Shown here: in pieces, positions 24,094 to 32,393 of the stretch
Numbering within the stretch: position 1 is the first letter of the stretch
How the letters are laid out: every line of letters begins with the position of its first letter
NCBI RefSeq assembly: GCF_047338595.1
Contig: NZ_JBLFBO010000001.1
Span: forward strand, 124,001 to 188,000
From: Nitrospira_D sp019636945
GTDB lineage: Bacteria; Nitrospirota; Nitrospiria; Nitrospirales; Nitrospiraceae
DNA length: 64,000 nucleotides
Reading direction: 5' to 3'
Made by a program: the position numbers and the translations under genes
The notes under the pieces: generated by a model
Seen by the model: only the letters and a program-made list of their open reading frames with translations
Databases searched by the model: none
Told to the model about the DNA's origin: nothing

Positions 24094-24543
24094 CTACTGC
24101 TCCGGATGAGGATCTTTTCGGATGAGTGCGAGGTAGAGCAAAGTGTCGGCGAGGTCTTGATCGGTCATGGTGGTGTCGGGAAACATACCGGTGCCGGGAT
24201 GGCCCTCCCGGATGGCCCGAGCCCGTTCCTGATTGTTTTTGAGGCGCAAGACATCGGGGTTCCGTAAATCGGATGGAGAAGGATTCAGCTTTGCGATGAG
24301 TTTGGCCGTGTCCGCTTCCACTCGTGGTGTCCGATACAAGTACCCGTCGATGCCGTGACAATAGTAGCAGACACCCTTGCCGTTGAAGATGTCTCGCCCC
24401 CGCAAGATATTGCCCTTTAGTTTCCCGCTCGGTTGAGCAGCCGGAGGCTCTGCCCAAGCGTCATGAGCCAAGAGTACTGTCTCCATTCCCAACCAACCCA
24501 CGAGCAGGACACTGAATGTATTCAACCAGGCTTTCTTATTCAT
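24094..24543 (-). CDS. periplasmic cytochrome c (one haem)
   Basis: A 149-residue protein with a signal peptide (to about residue 31, LLAHDAWAE) and one CYYCH haem site (about 59-63). The distal Met is probably in GTGMFPDTTM. A loop of charged residues separates haem site and Met helix. An imperfect inverted repeat fills the gap to the hemerythrin gene upstream. One of seven c-type cytochrome genes in the window; its redox partner is unknown. Confidence 0.85.
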   Translation of the reverse strand: MNKKAWLNTFSVLLVGWLGMETVLLAHDAWAEPPAAQPSGKLKGNILRGRDIFNGKGVCYYCHGIDGYLYRTPRVEADTAKLIAKLNPSPSDLRNPDVLRLKNNQERARAIREGHPGTGMFPDTTMTDQDLADTLLYLALIRKDPHPEQ

Positions 24544-24546
24544 TGG

Positions 24547-24665
24547 TCTGTTTCGTCTGTCTAGTCTAGCGGGCTGAATTAGTTACTTGGTTGCTCTGTG
24601 TCAGTCGATATACCACCCCAGACAGACCAGACGAACCAGAGGGACCGAACCGACAAGATAGACTG
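24547..24665. repeat. imperfect inverted repeat between cytochrome and hemerythrin genes
   Basis: TCGTCTGTCTAGTCT (about 24555-24569) is mirrored by AGACAGACCAGACGA (about 24621-24635), with flanking GGTCTG and CAGACC words. The arms look like the degenerate arrays H1-H8 but lack a clean 7-bp step. I list it as a possible relative. Confidence 0.35.
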
Positions 24666-24680
24666 GGCACGTGTACCTTG

Positions 24681-25160
24681 TCAGTGCCCACTGCAGCAGG
24701 CATTGCCCCGGTCTTCCGGAATCGTCTTCATCGTGGTGAAGATCGTGTCGCGCTCGTCCGCATTGGTGACGTTATCAATGGCAGGATAGAGGGCCTTCTC
24801 TTCCTTTCTATTGTGAGAGCCCAAGAGGTTGAGCAAAGCCTGCTCCTCTTGATCACTATTGAGATCCTGGCTCTCCACTTTCCGATGAATCGCGTCAAGC
24901 AGCTGCTTGATCTGCTCATGCTCAAATCGCATCACGGGGGTCGGCCCGTCCTCGATCATCCCGGTCTTCTCCTCCCACATTGGAAACAGCAGCTCCTCTT
25001 CCCAGACGATATGCCGCTGGAGCCCAACTTTGAATTCCTTGAACGCGTCCTTCGCCTTGGCAAAGTCCGAACGTTTCGATGTCTGAAAGGTCTTGAACAA
25101 TTCATCCAGCCGGTCATGATCCTCCGCGTACAATGCCGTGATCGTGTTCTGCTCGCTCAT
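24681..25160 (-). CDS. hemerythrin-like domain protein
   Basis: A 159-residue four-helix protein with His and Glu placed as in hemerythrin domains: EDHDRLDELF (about 13-22), LQRHIVWEEELLFPMWEE (about 46-63), RFEHEQIKQLLDAIH (about 79-93) and SHNRKEEKALYPAID (about 118-132). It should bind a di-iron site and may sense or store O2 or NO. It ends CCSGH. I chose ATG 25160 (GGGGAAG upstream); the frame runs to 25313 but the added part is not conserved in appearance. Confidence 0.85.
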   Translation of the reverse strand: MSEQNTITALYAEDHDRLDELFKTFQTSKRSDFAKAKDAFKEFKVGLQRHIVWEEELLFPMWEEKTGMIEDGPTPVMRFEHEQIKQLLDAIHRKVESQDLNSDQEEQALLNLLGSHNRKEEKALYPAIDNVTNADERDTIFTTMKTIPEDRGNACCSGH

Positions 25161-25233
25161 TGCTTCCCCCGTCATACCCACACAGGTACTTTTATTCCGG
25201 TTCTCTATCGTACCTCCAGCAGACTCGAGAGTC

Positions 25234-25536
25234 TTATCGTTCTCTCCGCTCCCGTATCGCGTCTTTGCCTGCTTGCAAAGCCGCTTCCACATCAGCCCGG
25301 CGCTCATCGACAAATTGTCTGCCCCGATTGATCACTTCATCAAGCGCCGCCCGCGCCTCTTTGGCTTTCTCGATCACCTCGTCCTCCGTCTTTCTTGCAT
25401 ACCCTTTGATTTCTCGCCGGGTATCCTCGCCAGACCTCGGAGCCAGAAGAAATCCGGTCATGATCCCCATCATGGCGCCGCCGAGAAATGCCAACGCTAC
25501 CGCCAGTCCTGAATCCTCATCGTTACGAGTCGTCAT
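25234..25536 (-). CDS. YtxH-domain protein
   Basis: A 100-residue protein with one N-terminal membrane segment (LAVALAFLGGAMMGIMTGFL) ending in LLAPRSGEDTRREI, the YtxH signature. The rest is a long charged helix (DEVIEKAKEARAALDEVINR). YtxH proteins are linked to general stress, with no defined biochemistry. AGGAGG precedes ATG 25536; the longer start at 25560 is less likely. Confidence 0.85.
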   Translation of the reverse strand: MTTRNDEDSGLAVALAFLGGAMMGIMTGFLLAPRSGEDTRREIKGYARKTEDEVIEKAKEARAALDEVINRGRQFVDERRADVEAALQAGKDAIRERRER

Positions 25537-25723
25537 GGTCGACCCTCCTGGATAACACATGGTTCGTATATGCCAGCGCGCTGTGCCGGACGAAGCTCCT
25601 CACGGCACAACGACCACAGCTTACTAAAGGAATCAGTCGGAATACCACCCCCACGCCCAAGATCTTACGACGACTCCGCCACGCTGCGTAACGTTGAACG
25701 TCGTCGGCAAAAATGATGCACAG

Positions 25724-26083
25724 TTAGCCGAGAGGGTTGAATGGCGCGAACGTCCGAATATAGTTCAACACATCCCGGATTTCCTGATCGGATAACCGAT
25801 CCGCCCATCCGTGCATCGGGCTAAAGAGCACTCCCCGTTTGATCCCGAGATACAGATCCATATCGGTCTTGGTCCTGTATTTAGGCGCCCGAAAATTTGC
25901 CGGTGGCACAATCAATTCCTTGATCTCAGGCCCAAGCCCATCACCGGTGGTGCCGTGGCATCCGGCACAGTGTTGCTGAAAGATTCTCTCTCCGTTCTTC
26001 GTGTTTCCAGAATAGCTCTGAGCCAGAGCCCACGATACTGACAACCCAACTACTACGACGCTTAGCACAAGGCGCACGAACAT
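25724..26083 (-). CDS. small periplasmic cytochrome c (one haem), paralogue of the 18992 gene
   Basis: A 119-residue protein with a signal peptide (VLSVVVVGLSVSWALAQ) and a CAGCH haem site. PPANFRAPKYRTKTD and GVLFSPMHGWADRLSDQE match the cytochrome at 18992-19351 almost position by position. GGAGGGG lies five bases before the ATG. It is probably a soluble electron carrier. Confidence 0.88.
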   Translation of the reverse strand: MFVRLVLSVVVVGLSVSWALAQSYSGNTKNGERIFQQHCAGCHGTTGDGLGPEIKELIVPPANFRAPKYRTKTDMDLYLGIKRGVLFSPMHGWADRLSDQEIRDVLNYIRTFAPFNPLG

Positions 26084-26227
26084 ATCCCCTCCCTCAATAG
26101 CTGGTGAACACGAAACCAAACAACACAGTGATTGCTTAAACGGTGGCGGCGCCCAGTTTGCTCATGAATCCCATCGCCACTTCAGAAGCAGCTTTGTCGC
26201 GCATTAGCTGGTCTCTGCGCCTGATTC

Positions 26228-26899
26228 TCAGTGCTGGTGCTGCTGGCCTCCGCCGGATCCTCCACTCCCGTGATCACCCCCGTCATGACTTCCTTGTCCA
26301 CCACCGGCCTGAGCGCCTCCATGACTGCCTCCTCCCATGCCACCCATCATTCCGCCCATTCCTCCTCTCCCGCCCATCATTCCACCATGGCCCATCCCGC
26401 CCCCTCCGGCTCCGTGCTGACCACTACTCTTCATCTGCTCATGAACAGCCCTTTCTTTATCACGTTGATCCGAACTCAACAGAGCCATGGCCGTGCGCTT
26501 ACTTTTGATGGCTGCGAAGAGGCAGGCCGATTCCACATTCTTCAATTGCTCGACCTTGGCCTGAATCACACTAAGGTCAGTTTTCTCATCTTCCAACAAG
26601 GCGTGCAATTCGAGATTTGCCACCTTTGCATCAGCCTCTAATCGGGCTTCTGAGCGCTTAAAGTCGAGCTGAATAGCCTTGACCTTAGTGATTTGTTCCG
26701 GCGTCAGCCCGATCTCCTTCGCATGCTTCAACAGATGCTTCAGATAGTGCCCGCCATGGTCATGTTGCTCTTCCTGATCATGCCCACCATGCCCCATCTT
26801 CCCGTGGCCTTCGTCGGCATAACTCGGAAACGCGGCTATTGCGATAGTCAACGCGGCTCCCCCGATCCTAAATAACCACTGCTGTTTCCACTTGATCAT
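26228..26899 (-). CDS. Spy/CpxP-like periplasmic protein with Gly/Met/His-rich tail
   Basis: A 223-residue exported protein. After the signal peptide (to about residue 29) comes a His-rich stretch (GHGKMGHGGHDQEEQHDHGG), then a helical LTxxQ domain: IGLTPEQITKVKAIQLDF, LLEDEKTDLSVIQAKVEQL, MALLSSDQRDKERAVHEQM. The last 60 residues are almost only Gly, Met, His and Ser, ending QQHQH, and could bind Cu or Ni. Spy-type proteins are periplasmic chaperones and stress sensors. The start at 26899 has GGAGG; a longer frame to 27169 is not supported. Confidence 0.82.
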   Translation of the reverse strand: MIKWKQQWLFRIGGAALTIAIAAFPSYADEGHGKMGHGGHDQEEQHDHGGHYLKHLLKHAKEIGLTPEQITKVKAIQLDFKRSEARLEADAKVANLELHALLEDEKTDLSVIQAKVEQLKNVESACLFAAIKSKRTAMALLSSDQRDKERAVHEQMKSSGQHGAGGGGMGHGGMMGGRGGMGGMMGGMGGGSHGGAQAGGGQGSHDGGDHGSGGSGGGQQHQH

Positions 26900-27183
26900 G
26901 GCAATACCTCCAAGGTTTGGTTCTTTCACAGAATATTGACCGCTCGTCTTCTGGTTAGTGAGAACCCTTCTTTGAACAATGAGATCCAGACAGGGCTGAT
27001 TGCGATTCTGATTCCGCCTTTCGTTTCGAGACCAGTGAGAAGGATACTCGGCAAAATAGTGGCTAGGGGTCCGATCACATCGCTGTGATGCGGGAATACT
27101 CAGGGCAGGACGATCAGATGGGGAAAAACGCAACAACTCGCGCATCCTTCCTCGATGGATCTGGCGCATAGTCGTTTGGTCAC

Positions 27184-27738
27184 TTACCGTGCACAGGAAT
27201 CACCTTCACACTCACTCATTCCACCTTTTCCCTTTTGCCCGCGATGTCCCATCCCTTCTCTCCCTCCCATACCCGGCCCCATCCCTTCTCGATGCCCCAT
27301 CATGCCATGCATCCCCGCGAAGGTTTGCTCATAGTGAATGAGGGCCCAGATTTCATTGTCGGACAAGACCGACCCGAATGCGATCATGGCGGTCCCGGGT
27401 GATCCGTACTTGATGGCCCAAAAGACTTCCCCCTCGGTGCGATGGCGCCAGAATCCATGATGCAGAAAGTTTCTCGGAGAGGGATTCATACCGGCTGCCG
27501 CCGGCCCCTTGCCGTCGCCATCTATTCCATGACAGGTGACGCACCCGCCCTTGCTGTTATACACCACTTTGCCCTGCTCAATGACCTCGGGAGAATGGGC
27601 CAAGGGATTCTTCAGCGCCCGCGCTTCCGCCAACTTATCAGCCGGCACGACTGATGGCATCATGTGCCGCTCGGCAGCACCAGCAGACACCGCGAAGCAC
27701 AGCGAAGCAAGCATCACCGTCAACAGACGTATCTTCAT
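27184..27738 (-). CDS. periplasmic cytochrome c with Met/His/Gly-rich tail
   Basis: A 184-residue protein: signal peptide (to about residue 21), one CVTCH haem site (about 66-70), a FLHHGFWRHRTEGEVFWAIK stretch and GSPGTAMIAFGSVLSDNEIW with the likely distal Met. The C-terminal 45 residues are rich in Met, Gly and His and end SECEGDSCAR, a probable metal-binding tail. The neighbouring Spy-like protein has a similar tail, which suggests shared copper or other metal handling. Confidence 0.85.
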   Translation of the reverse strand: MKIRLLTVMLASLCFAVSAGAAERHMMPSVVPADKLAEARALKNPLAHSPEVIEQGKVVYNSKGGCVTCHGIDGDGKGPAAAGMNPSPRNFLHHGFWRHRTEGEVFWAIKYGSPGTAMIAFGSVLSDNEIWALIHYEQTFAGMHGMMGHREGMGPGMGGREGMGHRGQKGKGGMSECEGDSCAR

Positions 27739-27780
27739 CCTCTTGTTCCTTTCGCCGATGGCGCCAACGGTCTTCCGACG

Positions 27781-28842
27781 TTAGAGATCCAATTCCACCA
27801 TTTTGCGGTGGAATCGAGTAATGACGTTCGGATCAGGCGTCAACCTGATCTTCGCCTCTTCCTTCCCCTTGTAGGGCAGCAGATTCAGGACATAGCGCAA
27901 GCTTTCCAGCCGCGCAGCCTGCTTGTCGTTCGCTTGCACGATGATCCAGGGGCTAAAGGTCGAGTGCGTTTTGCTGAACATTTCCTCTTTGCAGCGGGTA
28001 TATGCATCCCATAGCTCCTGCGCCTTTTCATCGACAGGACTCAGCTTCCACTGCTTGAGCGGATTCTGCCGCCTCGCTTCGAATCGCCTGGCTTGTTCAT
28101 CCTTGGAGATGGAGAACCAGAACTTAATGATGGTCACTCCATCTTCGTAGAGCATATGCTCGAATTCCGGTACTTGTTGAAGAAAGCGCTGATGTTCTTT
28201 TTTTGTGCAGAAGCCCATCACCGGTTCGACCACCGCGCGGTTGTACCAGCTCCTGTCGAAGAAGACGATTTCACCTCTGTTCGGCAGCTGGTGAATATAG
28301 CGCTGGAAATACCACTGGCCCCGTTCTGCATCGGTTGGCTTCGGCAGCGCCACGACTCGCATCGCGCGAGGATTCAGATGCTCGGTGAACCGGCGGATCG
28401 TGCCGCCTTTTCCGGCTGCATCCCGTCCTTCCACCAAAATGGCGATGCGCTCCCCACTGGCCTGAATCCACCGTTGCAGCCTGACCAATTCCACCTGCAA
28501 CTGTCGTAAGTCCTGTTCGTAGAGCAGGGTCTTGCGCACTTCCTCGATATCGACGGCTTTGTTTGCCAGGAGTTTCAGAAACCCTTTCCTCGTGTTGACT
28601 CTTCGGAGATCATCCGCAGTCAAGGCATAGCCCGGCTCACCGATACGTCCGAGCCCCTGGGAAATCAGGGTGCTGCGCGGGACCTGGTACCCGTCCCCCT
28701 CCCGCGGCACCTTCGTGGGAATCGTCTCCAACTCCTGTGCATCCGTACCGGATGCGGAGGGCACAAGGTCGTCGATCTCCCCCGGATCCGTCTGCCCCTT
28801 GCGATCTCGTAACTTCCTCGACGATTCTCCGCTCGCTGCCAT
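27781..28842 (-). CDS. ppk2: polyphosphate kinase 2
   Basis: A 353-residue PPK2 with a single catalytic domain. Walker A is EGRDAAGKGGTIRRFTEHL (about 137-155), and the lid and base motifs are DRSWYNRAVVEPVMGFC and IKFWFSISKDEQARRF. PPK2 enzymes transfer phosphate between polyphosphate and nucleoside diphosphates; class I members favour NTP formation. The N-terminal 85 residues are variable. AAGGAGG precedes ATG 28842. It lies in a run with DsrE and cytochrome genes. Confidence 0.93.
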   Translation of the reverse strand: MAASGESSRKLRDRKGQTDPGEIDDLVPSASGTDAQELETIPTKVPREGDGYQVPRSTLISQGLGRIGEPGYALTADDLRRVNTRKGFLKLLANKAVDIEEVRKTLLYEQDLRQLQVELVRLQRWIQASGERIAILVEGRDAAGKGGTIRRFTEHLNPRAMRVVALPKPTDAERGQWYFQRYIHQLPNRGEIVFFDRSWYNRAVVEPVMGFCTKKEHQRFLQQVPEFEHMLYEDGVTIIKFWFSISKDEQARRFEARRQNPLKQWKLSPVDEKAQELWDAYTRCKEEMFSKTHSTFSPWIIVQANDKQAARLESLRYVLNLLPYKGKEEAKIRLTPDPNVITRFHRKMVELDL

Positions 28843-28866
28843 GAGAAACCTCCTTGACCCACACAA

Positions 28867-29226
28867 TCAGAACATCACGTTCCGGTCCCGCTCTGCCACG
28901 GCTTTGATGTAGTCCGGCATACCCTTAATGGAAGCACCGGCCACCAGATCCGCCACAGTGACCTGACGAGCCACTGCACAGGCCCCGCACACCCAAATCT
29001 GCACACCGGCTGCCTGGACGGCGGCAAGCAGATCTTTCAACGGAGTCAAATTCACGCCGGTAACATGATCCGCCGTGCCCTTCCGCCCCAACGTCACCGC
29101 TTCGTTCCAGAGCCAGAGCACGACATCGTGCCCCTGCTCTTTCGCCGTCTTCGCCGCCATGAAGGGCAAGGTCGCCATGGTGGGATCGTCTGTTCCTCGA
29201 CTACCTGAAATGATGAATGTTGCCAT
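28867..29226 (-). CDS. DsrE-family protein
   Basis: A 119-residue cytoplasmic protein with the DsrE/F fold: ATFIISGSRGTDDPTMAT, FMAAKTAKEQGHDVVLWLWN, LLAAVQAAGVQIWVCGACAV. The Cys pair in VCGAC (about 79-83) sits where DsrE-type proteins hold their reactive Cys. Such proteins relay sulfane sulfur. It follows the tetrahaem cytochrome gene and lies within the OsmC-YeeE/YedE-TsdA group, which fits a sulfur role. Confidence 0.85.
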   Translation of the reverse strand: MATFIISGSRGTDDPTMATLPFMAAKTAKEQGHDVVLWLWNEAVTLGRKGTADHVTGVNLTPLKDLLAAVQAAGVQIWVCGACAVARQVTVADLVAGASIKGMPDYIKAVAERDRNVMF

Positions 29227-29255
29227 TGCCTTCCTCCGTGATGAACCGAAGAGCC

Positions 29256-29350
29256 GATAGCTGATGGCCTATAGCGTAAGGGACGGGCAAGATAGCGGAG
29301 AGCTCGCTCTTTCTCTCACAGGCTAGCTGCCATCAGCCATTCGCCATTAA
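29256..29350. repeat. heptamer inverted-repeat array H4 (GCCATCA units)
   Basis: The left part has GATAGC-TGATGGC-CTATAGC (29256-29275). The right part has GCCATCA, GCCATTC, GCCATTA as three 7-bp steps (about 29329-29349). Read on the minus strand these are TAATGGC, GAATGGC, TGATGGC. It fills the gap between the tetrahaem cytochrome and DsrE genes; the cytochrome stop is 15 bp away. Confidence 0.65.
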
Positions 29351-29364
29351 CTCCCGATACTCGA

Positions 29365-30771
29365 TCACTTCGCCAGACTCCTGATGTAGTGAATCAACTG
29401 CCATACCTGCTCGTCCGGCAGTCCGCCAAAGGCCATCATGCCGGTGCCCGGCGATCCGTTCTTGATGACCCAGAACAACTGGCCGTCAGGGATGTCCTTC
29501 ATCATCACACCACATGTAAAGTTTCTCGGCGGCGGCACCAAGGCGGCCCCCATCAGCCCCTTTCCATCTCCCTGTTCGCCGTGGCACATCACGCAGGCGA
29601 CAGGTTGCGCGGTTTTGAGGAACAATTCCTTGCCCGCCTTGACTGCCGCCGAGGACGAAAGCGGATTAGTCTTGGAAAGGAAGTCATCAGGCGCCTTGGC
29701 CGTCTTGCGCGGCTGCACGCAGAGCCCGCCCGGCCCTCCCGCCGTAGCCGGGATCTCCGGAACTCCCTTGAATGTCACCTTCAAATAGGCGATCACATCC
29801 GCCACCCCTTGTTGGCCGATCGTGAGCCCCCAGTAGGGCATATTGGGCGATTTCCCGACGGCCACTCCACCGTGGTTGATGACGGTATAGAGGTATTCCA
29901 TCGGCAGCTTGTCAAACGGCATGTTGGCGTGGATGGCCGGTTTGGGCTCAAGTGCGGACGCGGCGGGGCCGTCGCCTTTCCCGGTGAAGCCGTGGCACTG
30001 GGCACAATATTCTTTGTAGAGCACTTTGCCGCGCCCGGCGTCGGCCCGGCTGAACTCAGAACTCGTCCAGGGCTCGTAATACTGAAAGTCCGGTACCCCT
30101 TGAACCATCAGATAGCCGATCACGGCGCGAAGCTGTGGCTCCGTCGCGTCCGCCAGAAACTCGCCGCTGTGCGGCACAAAGTCTTGAGGGTTAAGGCCGA
30201 ACCGGAACAGCCAATCCTTGTCGTATCGCTGACCGGATTTCTGCAGCGCTGCGCTTTGCTGTCCCCCGATCAGTTTGCCGTTTTCTTCGATCGTATGGCA
30301 GCCGAGGCACGCATGGGCTTTATAGGCAACTCCCCCGAACGCCACATCGAACTTGGTGACTTTCGACAGATCGAAGGCCCCGACTGTGACGCGTGGATCT
30401 TTGTGATGTTCAGCGAAATAATCGGCAATCGCGTTGGCGTCTCCCTCACTCACCATCGGATGTTTGGCCGGGACATCCGTTAGGTCCCATCGATAGCCTT
30501 TGACATAGAGCGGTGCCTCTTTCCCGGTCAGCCAGCGAATGAGCCACGATCGCTGGTATTTGCTGCCGGCCCAGATCAAGTCCGGGGCCCGGAGGTTGAA
30601 CCGAGAATCAGCCGTCCCTTCCAGCCGGTGACACTGCACACAAGTCTGTTGGAGGAGGTCCTTGGCTCGAGCTTGATCACTGGCAAGAGAAGGGTCCTGA
30701 AATAGGACCAGCAGACCTGCTGCCAATATCCCCGTGGCTGCCATCTTCCTCCCTATTCCCTGCAGGCCCAT
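29365..30771 (-). CDS. tetrahaem periplasmic cytochrome c
   Basis: A 468-residue exported protein with four haem sites: CVQCH (about 44), CLGCH (about 155), CAQCH (about 257) and CVMCH (about 397). The signal peptide is AATGILAAGLLVLFQDPSLA. The C-terminal unit (GSPGTGMMAFGGLPDEQVWQ) is close to the single-haem protein at 27184-27738, and the third unit also reads as a cytochrome c domain, so the protein looks like a fusion of several mono-haem modules. The start is uncertain (ATG 30771 or 30744). It may accept electrons from the thiosulfate-linked cytochrome encoded nearby. Confidence 0.88.
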   Translation of the reverse strand: MGLQGIGRKMAATGILAAGLLVLFQDPSLASDQARAKDLLQQTCVQCHRLEGTADSRFNLRAPDLIWAGSKYQRSWLIRWLTGKEAPLYVKGYRWDLTDVPAKHPMVSEGDANAIADYFAEHHKDPRVTVGAFDLSKVTKFDVAFGGVAYKAHACLGCHTIEENGKLIGGQQSAALQKSGQRYDKDWLFRFGLNPQDFVPHSGEFLADATEPQLRAVIGYLMVQGVPDFQYYEPWTSSEFSRADAGRGKVLYKEYCAQCHGFTGKGDGPAASALEPKPAIHANMPFDKLPMEYLYTVINHGGVAVGKSPNMPYWGLTIGQQGVADVIAYLKVTFKGVPEIPATAGGPGGLCVQPRKTAKAPDDFLSKTNPLSSSAAVKAGKELFLKTAQPVACVMCHGEQGDGKGLMGAALVPPPRNFTCGVMMKDIPDGQLFWVIKNGSPGTGMMAFGGLPDEQVWQLIHYIRSLAK

Positions 30772-30833
30772 CTCCTCCCTCCTTTTGTTGTCAGGTCATT
30801 GCCTGAGTCGCATGCCCTGTCGTGCGTACACGC

Positions 30834-31253
30834 TCATGATCCATCAGATTTGTGATGCTGGTGCGGATTGAGTTTGATCCCAATGTCCGGGGCCACGGCA
30901 ATGGACTGATGCACCGTACAACCGTGCGCGACCTTCAGCAGTCGTTCCCGTTGATCCGCCGTGATACGATGAGGAAGGTGGATCGCAATGTCGATACGGC
31001 CCACACGATGCGGTCCTTCCGCCATCGTCCATTCCGCCTCGACGGCCAGACCGTCTCGGGCGATACCATGTCGCCCGCAGAACTGTCCGACGAAGTACGC
31101 AACACAGCTCGCGACAGACCCAACATAGAGTTCGACCGGGCCCATGCCGGCATCCTGCCCTCCATCCTCAACCGGCTGGTCGGTGATGATTCGATGCTTC
31201 CCGCTCACGATGTCGTACCGTGTCCCGCCGTGAAAGGTCGCCGTGAGTTTCAT
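30834..31253 (-). CDS. OsmC-family protein (first copy)
   Basis: A 139-residue OsmC/Ohr fold protein: GGTRYDIVSGKHRIITDQPV, GPVELYVGSVASCVAYFVGQ with the first reactive Cys near residue 50, and LLKVAHGCTVHQSIAVAP with the second near residue 112. The family reduces organic peroxides or handles persulfides. ATG 31253 overlaps the stop of the transporter half-gene (ATGA), so it is translated with it. A longer start at 31295 would overlap that gene further. Confidence 0.88.
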   Translation of the reverse strand: MKLTATFHGGTRYDIVSGKHRIITDQPVEDGGQDAGMGPVELYVGSVASCVAYFVGQFCGRHGIARDGLAVEAEWTMAEGPHRVGRIDIAIHLPHRITADQRERLLKVAHGCTVHQSIAVAPDIGIKLNPHQHHKSDGS

Positions 31254-31777
31254 GTCGCTCTTCCCCCCGGAAGTTTTACCGCCCCCCATAGACAAAGCAC
31301 ACCGAGCGGCAATGCGATAAGCAGTCCTTCGACTCCAAATGATCCATGAAGAGTGACCGGCCCGAATCCTCCGAGCGAGGCTAAAGACGATTCAAGATCC
31401 GGCCAGAGGAAGGCAAACGTCAATGCGCCGCACAGCCCTCCTACTATCGTCATCCACGCGTCCGGTTTTCCCTCCGCAGCCGCAGCCAGCGCCGTCCCCG
31501 GACAATAACCCGTGACGGCGAACCCCACACCAAAGATCAAGCCCGCCATGATGATCCCTGGTAAATAGAGATCTTTCACCTTCATATGAGCCACACCGGC
31601 CGCATCTAAGACATGCACCCCAATCATCCCTACGCCGATGGCGGTCATGATGAGCTTCATAATCGTGAAGTCCCTCAGCCGCAAGGTACCGATGATCTTC
31701 GTGTAGCTCGATGCACCCGACAGTTGAAGGACCGCGCCGAATGCTGCGCCGAGGACGAGGCCCAGGAGTACTATCAT
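31250..31777 (-). CDS. YeeE/YedE transporter, second half-gene
   Basis: A 175-residue membrane protein with about five segments. VGFAVTGYCPGTALAAAAEG holds the conserved Cys motif (YCPGT) of the YeeE/YedE family, whose characterised member takes up thiosulfate. The family also exists as one long protein; here two adjacent genes each encode one half. It overlaps the upstream half-gene by ATGA (31774-31777) and the OsmC gene downstream by ATGA. Confidence 0.88.
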   Translation of the reverse strand: MIVLLGLVLGAAFGAVLQLSGASSYTKIIGTLRLRDFTIMKLIMTAIGVGMIGVHVLDAAGVAHMKVKDLYLPGIIMAGLIFGVGFAVTGYCPGTALAAAAEGKPDAWMTIVGGLCGALTFAFLWPDLESSLASLGGFGPVTLHGSFGVEGLLIALPLGVLCLWGAVKLPGGRAT

Positions 31778-32331
31778 TGCTCTGCTCGCTCAGGGTAGAG
31801 CCACCGAGCCGTCAGGATCGCACTCGCAAAAAGGGCGGTGGAAAAGACAAATGAGCTCACGGCTAACTGCGACACTCCGCTGATCATATGGCCGGAGGTA
31901 CAGCCTCCCCCGAAGCGGGCACCGAACAAGAGCAAAAATCCTCCGACGAACGACCATCCTAGACGCCTCGCTGGGGCCGGACCGAACCGTTGGGCCCATA
32001 GCGACGGGACTATTCTTCCAGTCAATCGCCTCGTTGCAGCCGCTGCGATGAAGGCGCCGAGCGGAATCCCTACGACGAATAAGAATTCATAGGTGGCTAA
32101 CGTCCATCCTTTGCTTGCGTGCTTCAAATAGGGACTCTGGTCAGCGAGGTCCGGGAGGATAGCGTGCAACAGCACGCCGTCCAACACCACATACTGGGTC
32201 GATACGCCGATCGGCTGAACGAGCGCCACCGCAATCAACAAAATTAAGCCGATCCCTAACCCTCCGGCCCACCAGGGCATCATGGGGACCGTACCCTCCA
32301 TCTCAAACCCTCTGGCTGGATCGTCAACCAT
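31774..32331 (-). CDS. YeeE/YedE transporter, first half-gene
   Basis: A 185-residue membrane protein with about five segments. LLLFGARFGGGCTSGHMISG carries the GGGCTSGH motif of the YeeE/YedE family. Its loop after the first segment (LDGVLLHAILPDLADQSPYL) is longer than usual, as I recall the family. GAGG precedes the ATG. It directly follows the TsdA-like cytochrome gene, which links the transporter to thiosulfate or sulfite. Confidence 0.87.
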   Translation of the reverse strand: MVDDPARGFEMEGTVPMMPWWAGGLGIGLILLIAVALVQPIGVSTQYVVLDGVLLHAILPDLADQSPYLKHASKGWTLATYEFLFVVGIPLGAFIAAAATRRLTGRIVPSLWAQRFGPAPARRLGWSFVGGFLLLFGARFGGGCTSGHMISGVSQLAVSSFVFSTALFASAILTARWLYPERAEQ

Positions 32332-32393
32332 GACACCTCATCCGCATTGCCGGGTGACTCACAGCATGTCCTCCACGAAGATGGCTCGTCGAA

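Noticed and set aside
26900..27169. N-terminal extension of the Spy-like protein
   Set aside because: The extension has no signal peptide logic, while a clear ribosome site and signal peptide define the start at 26899.
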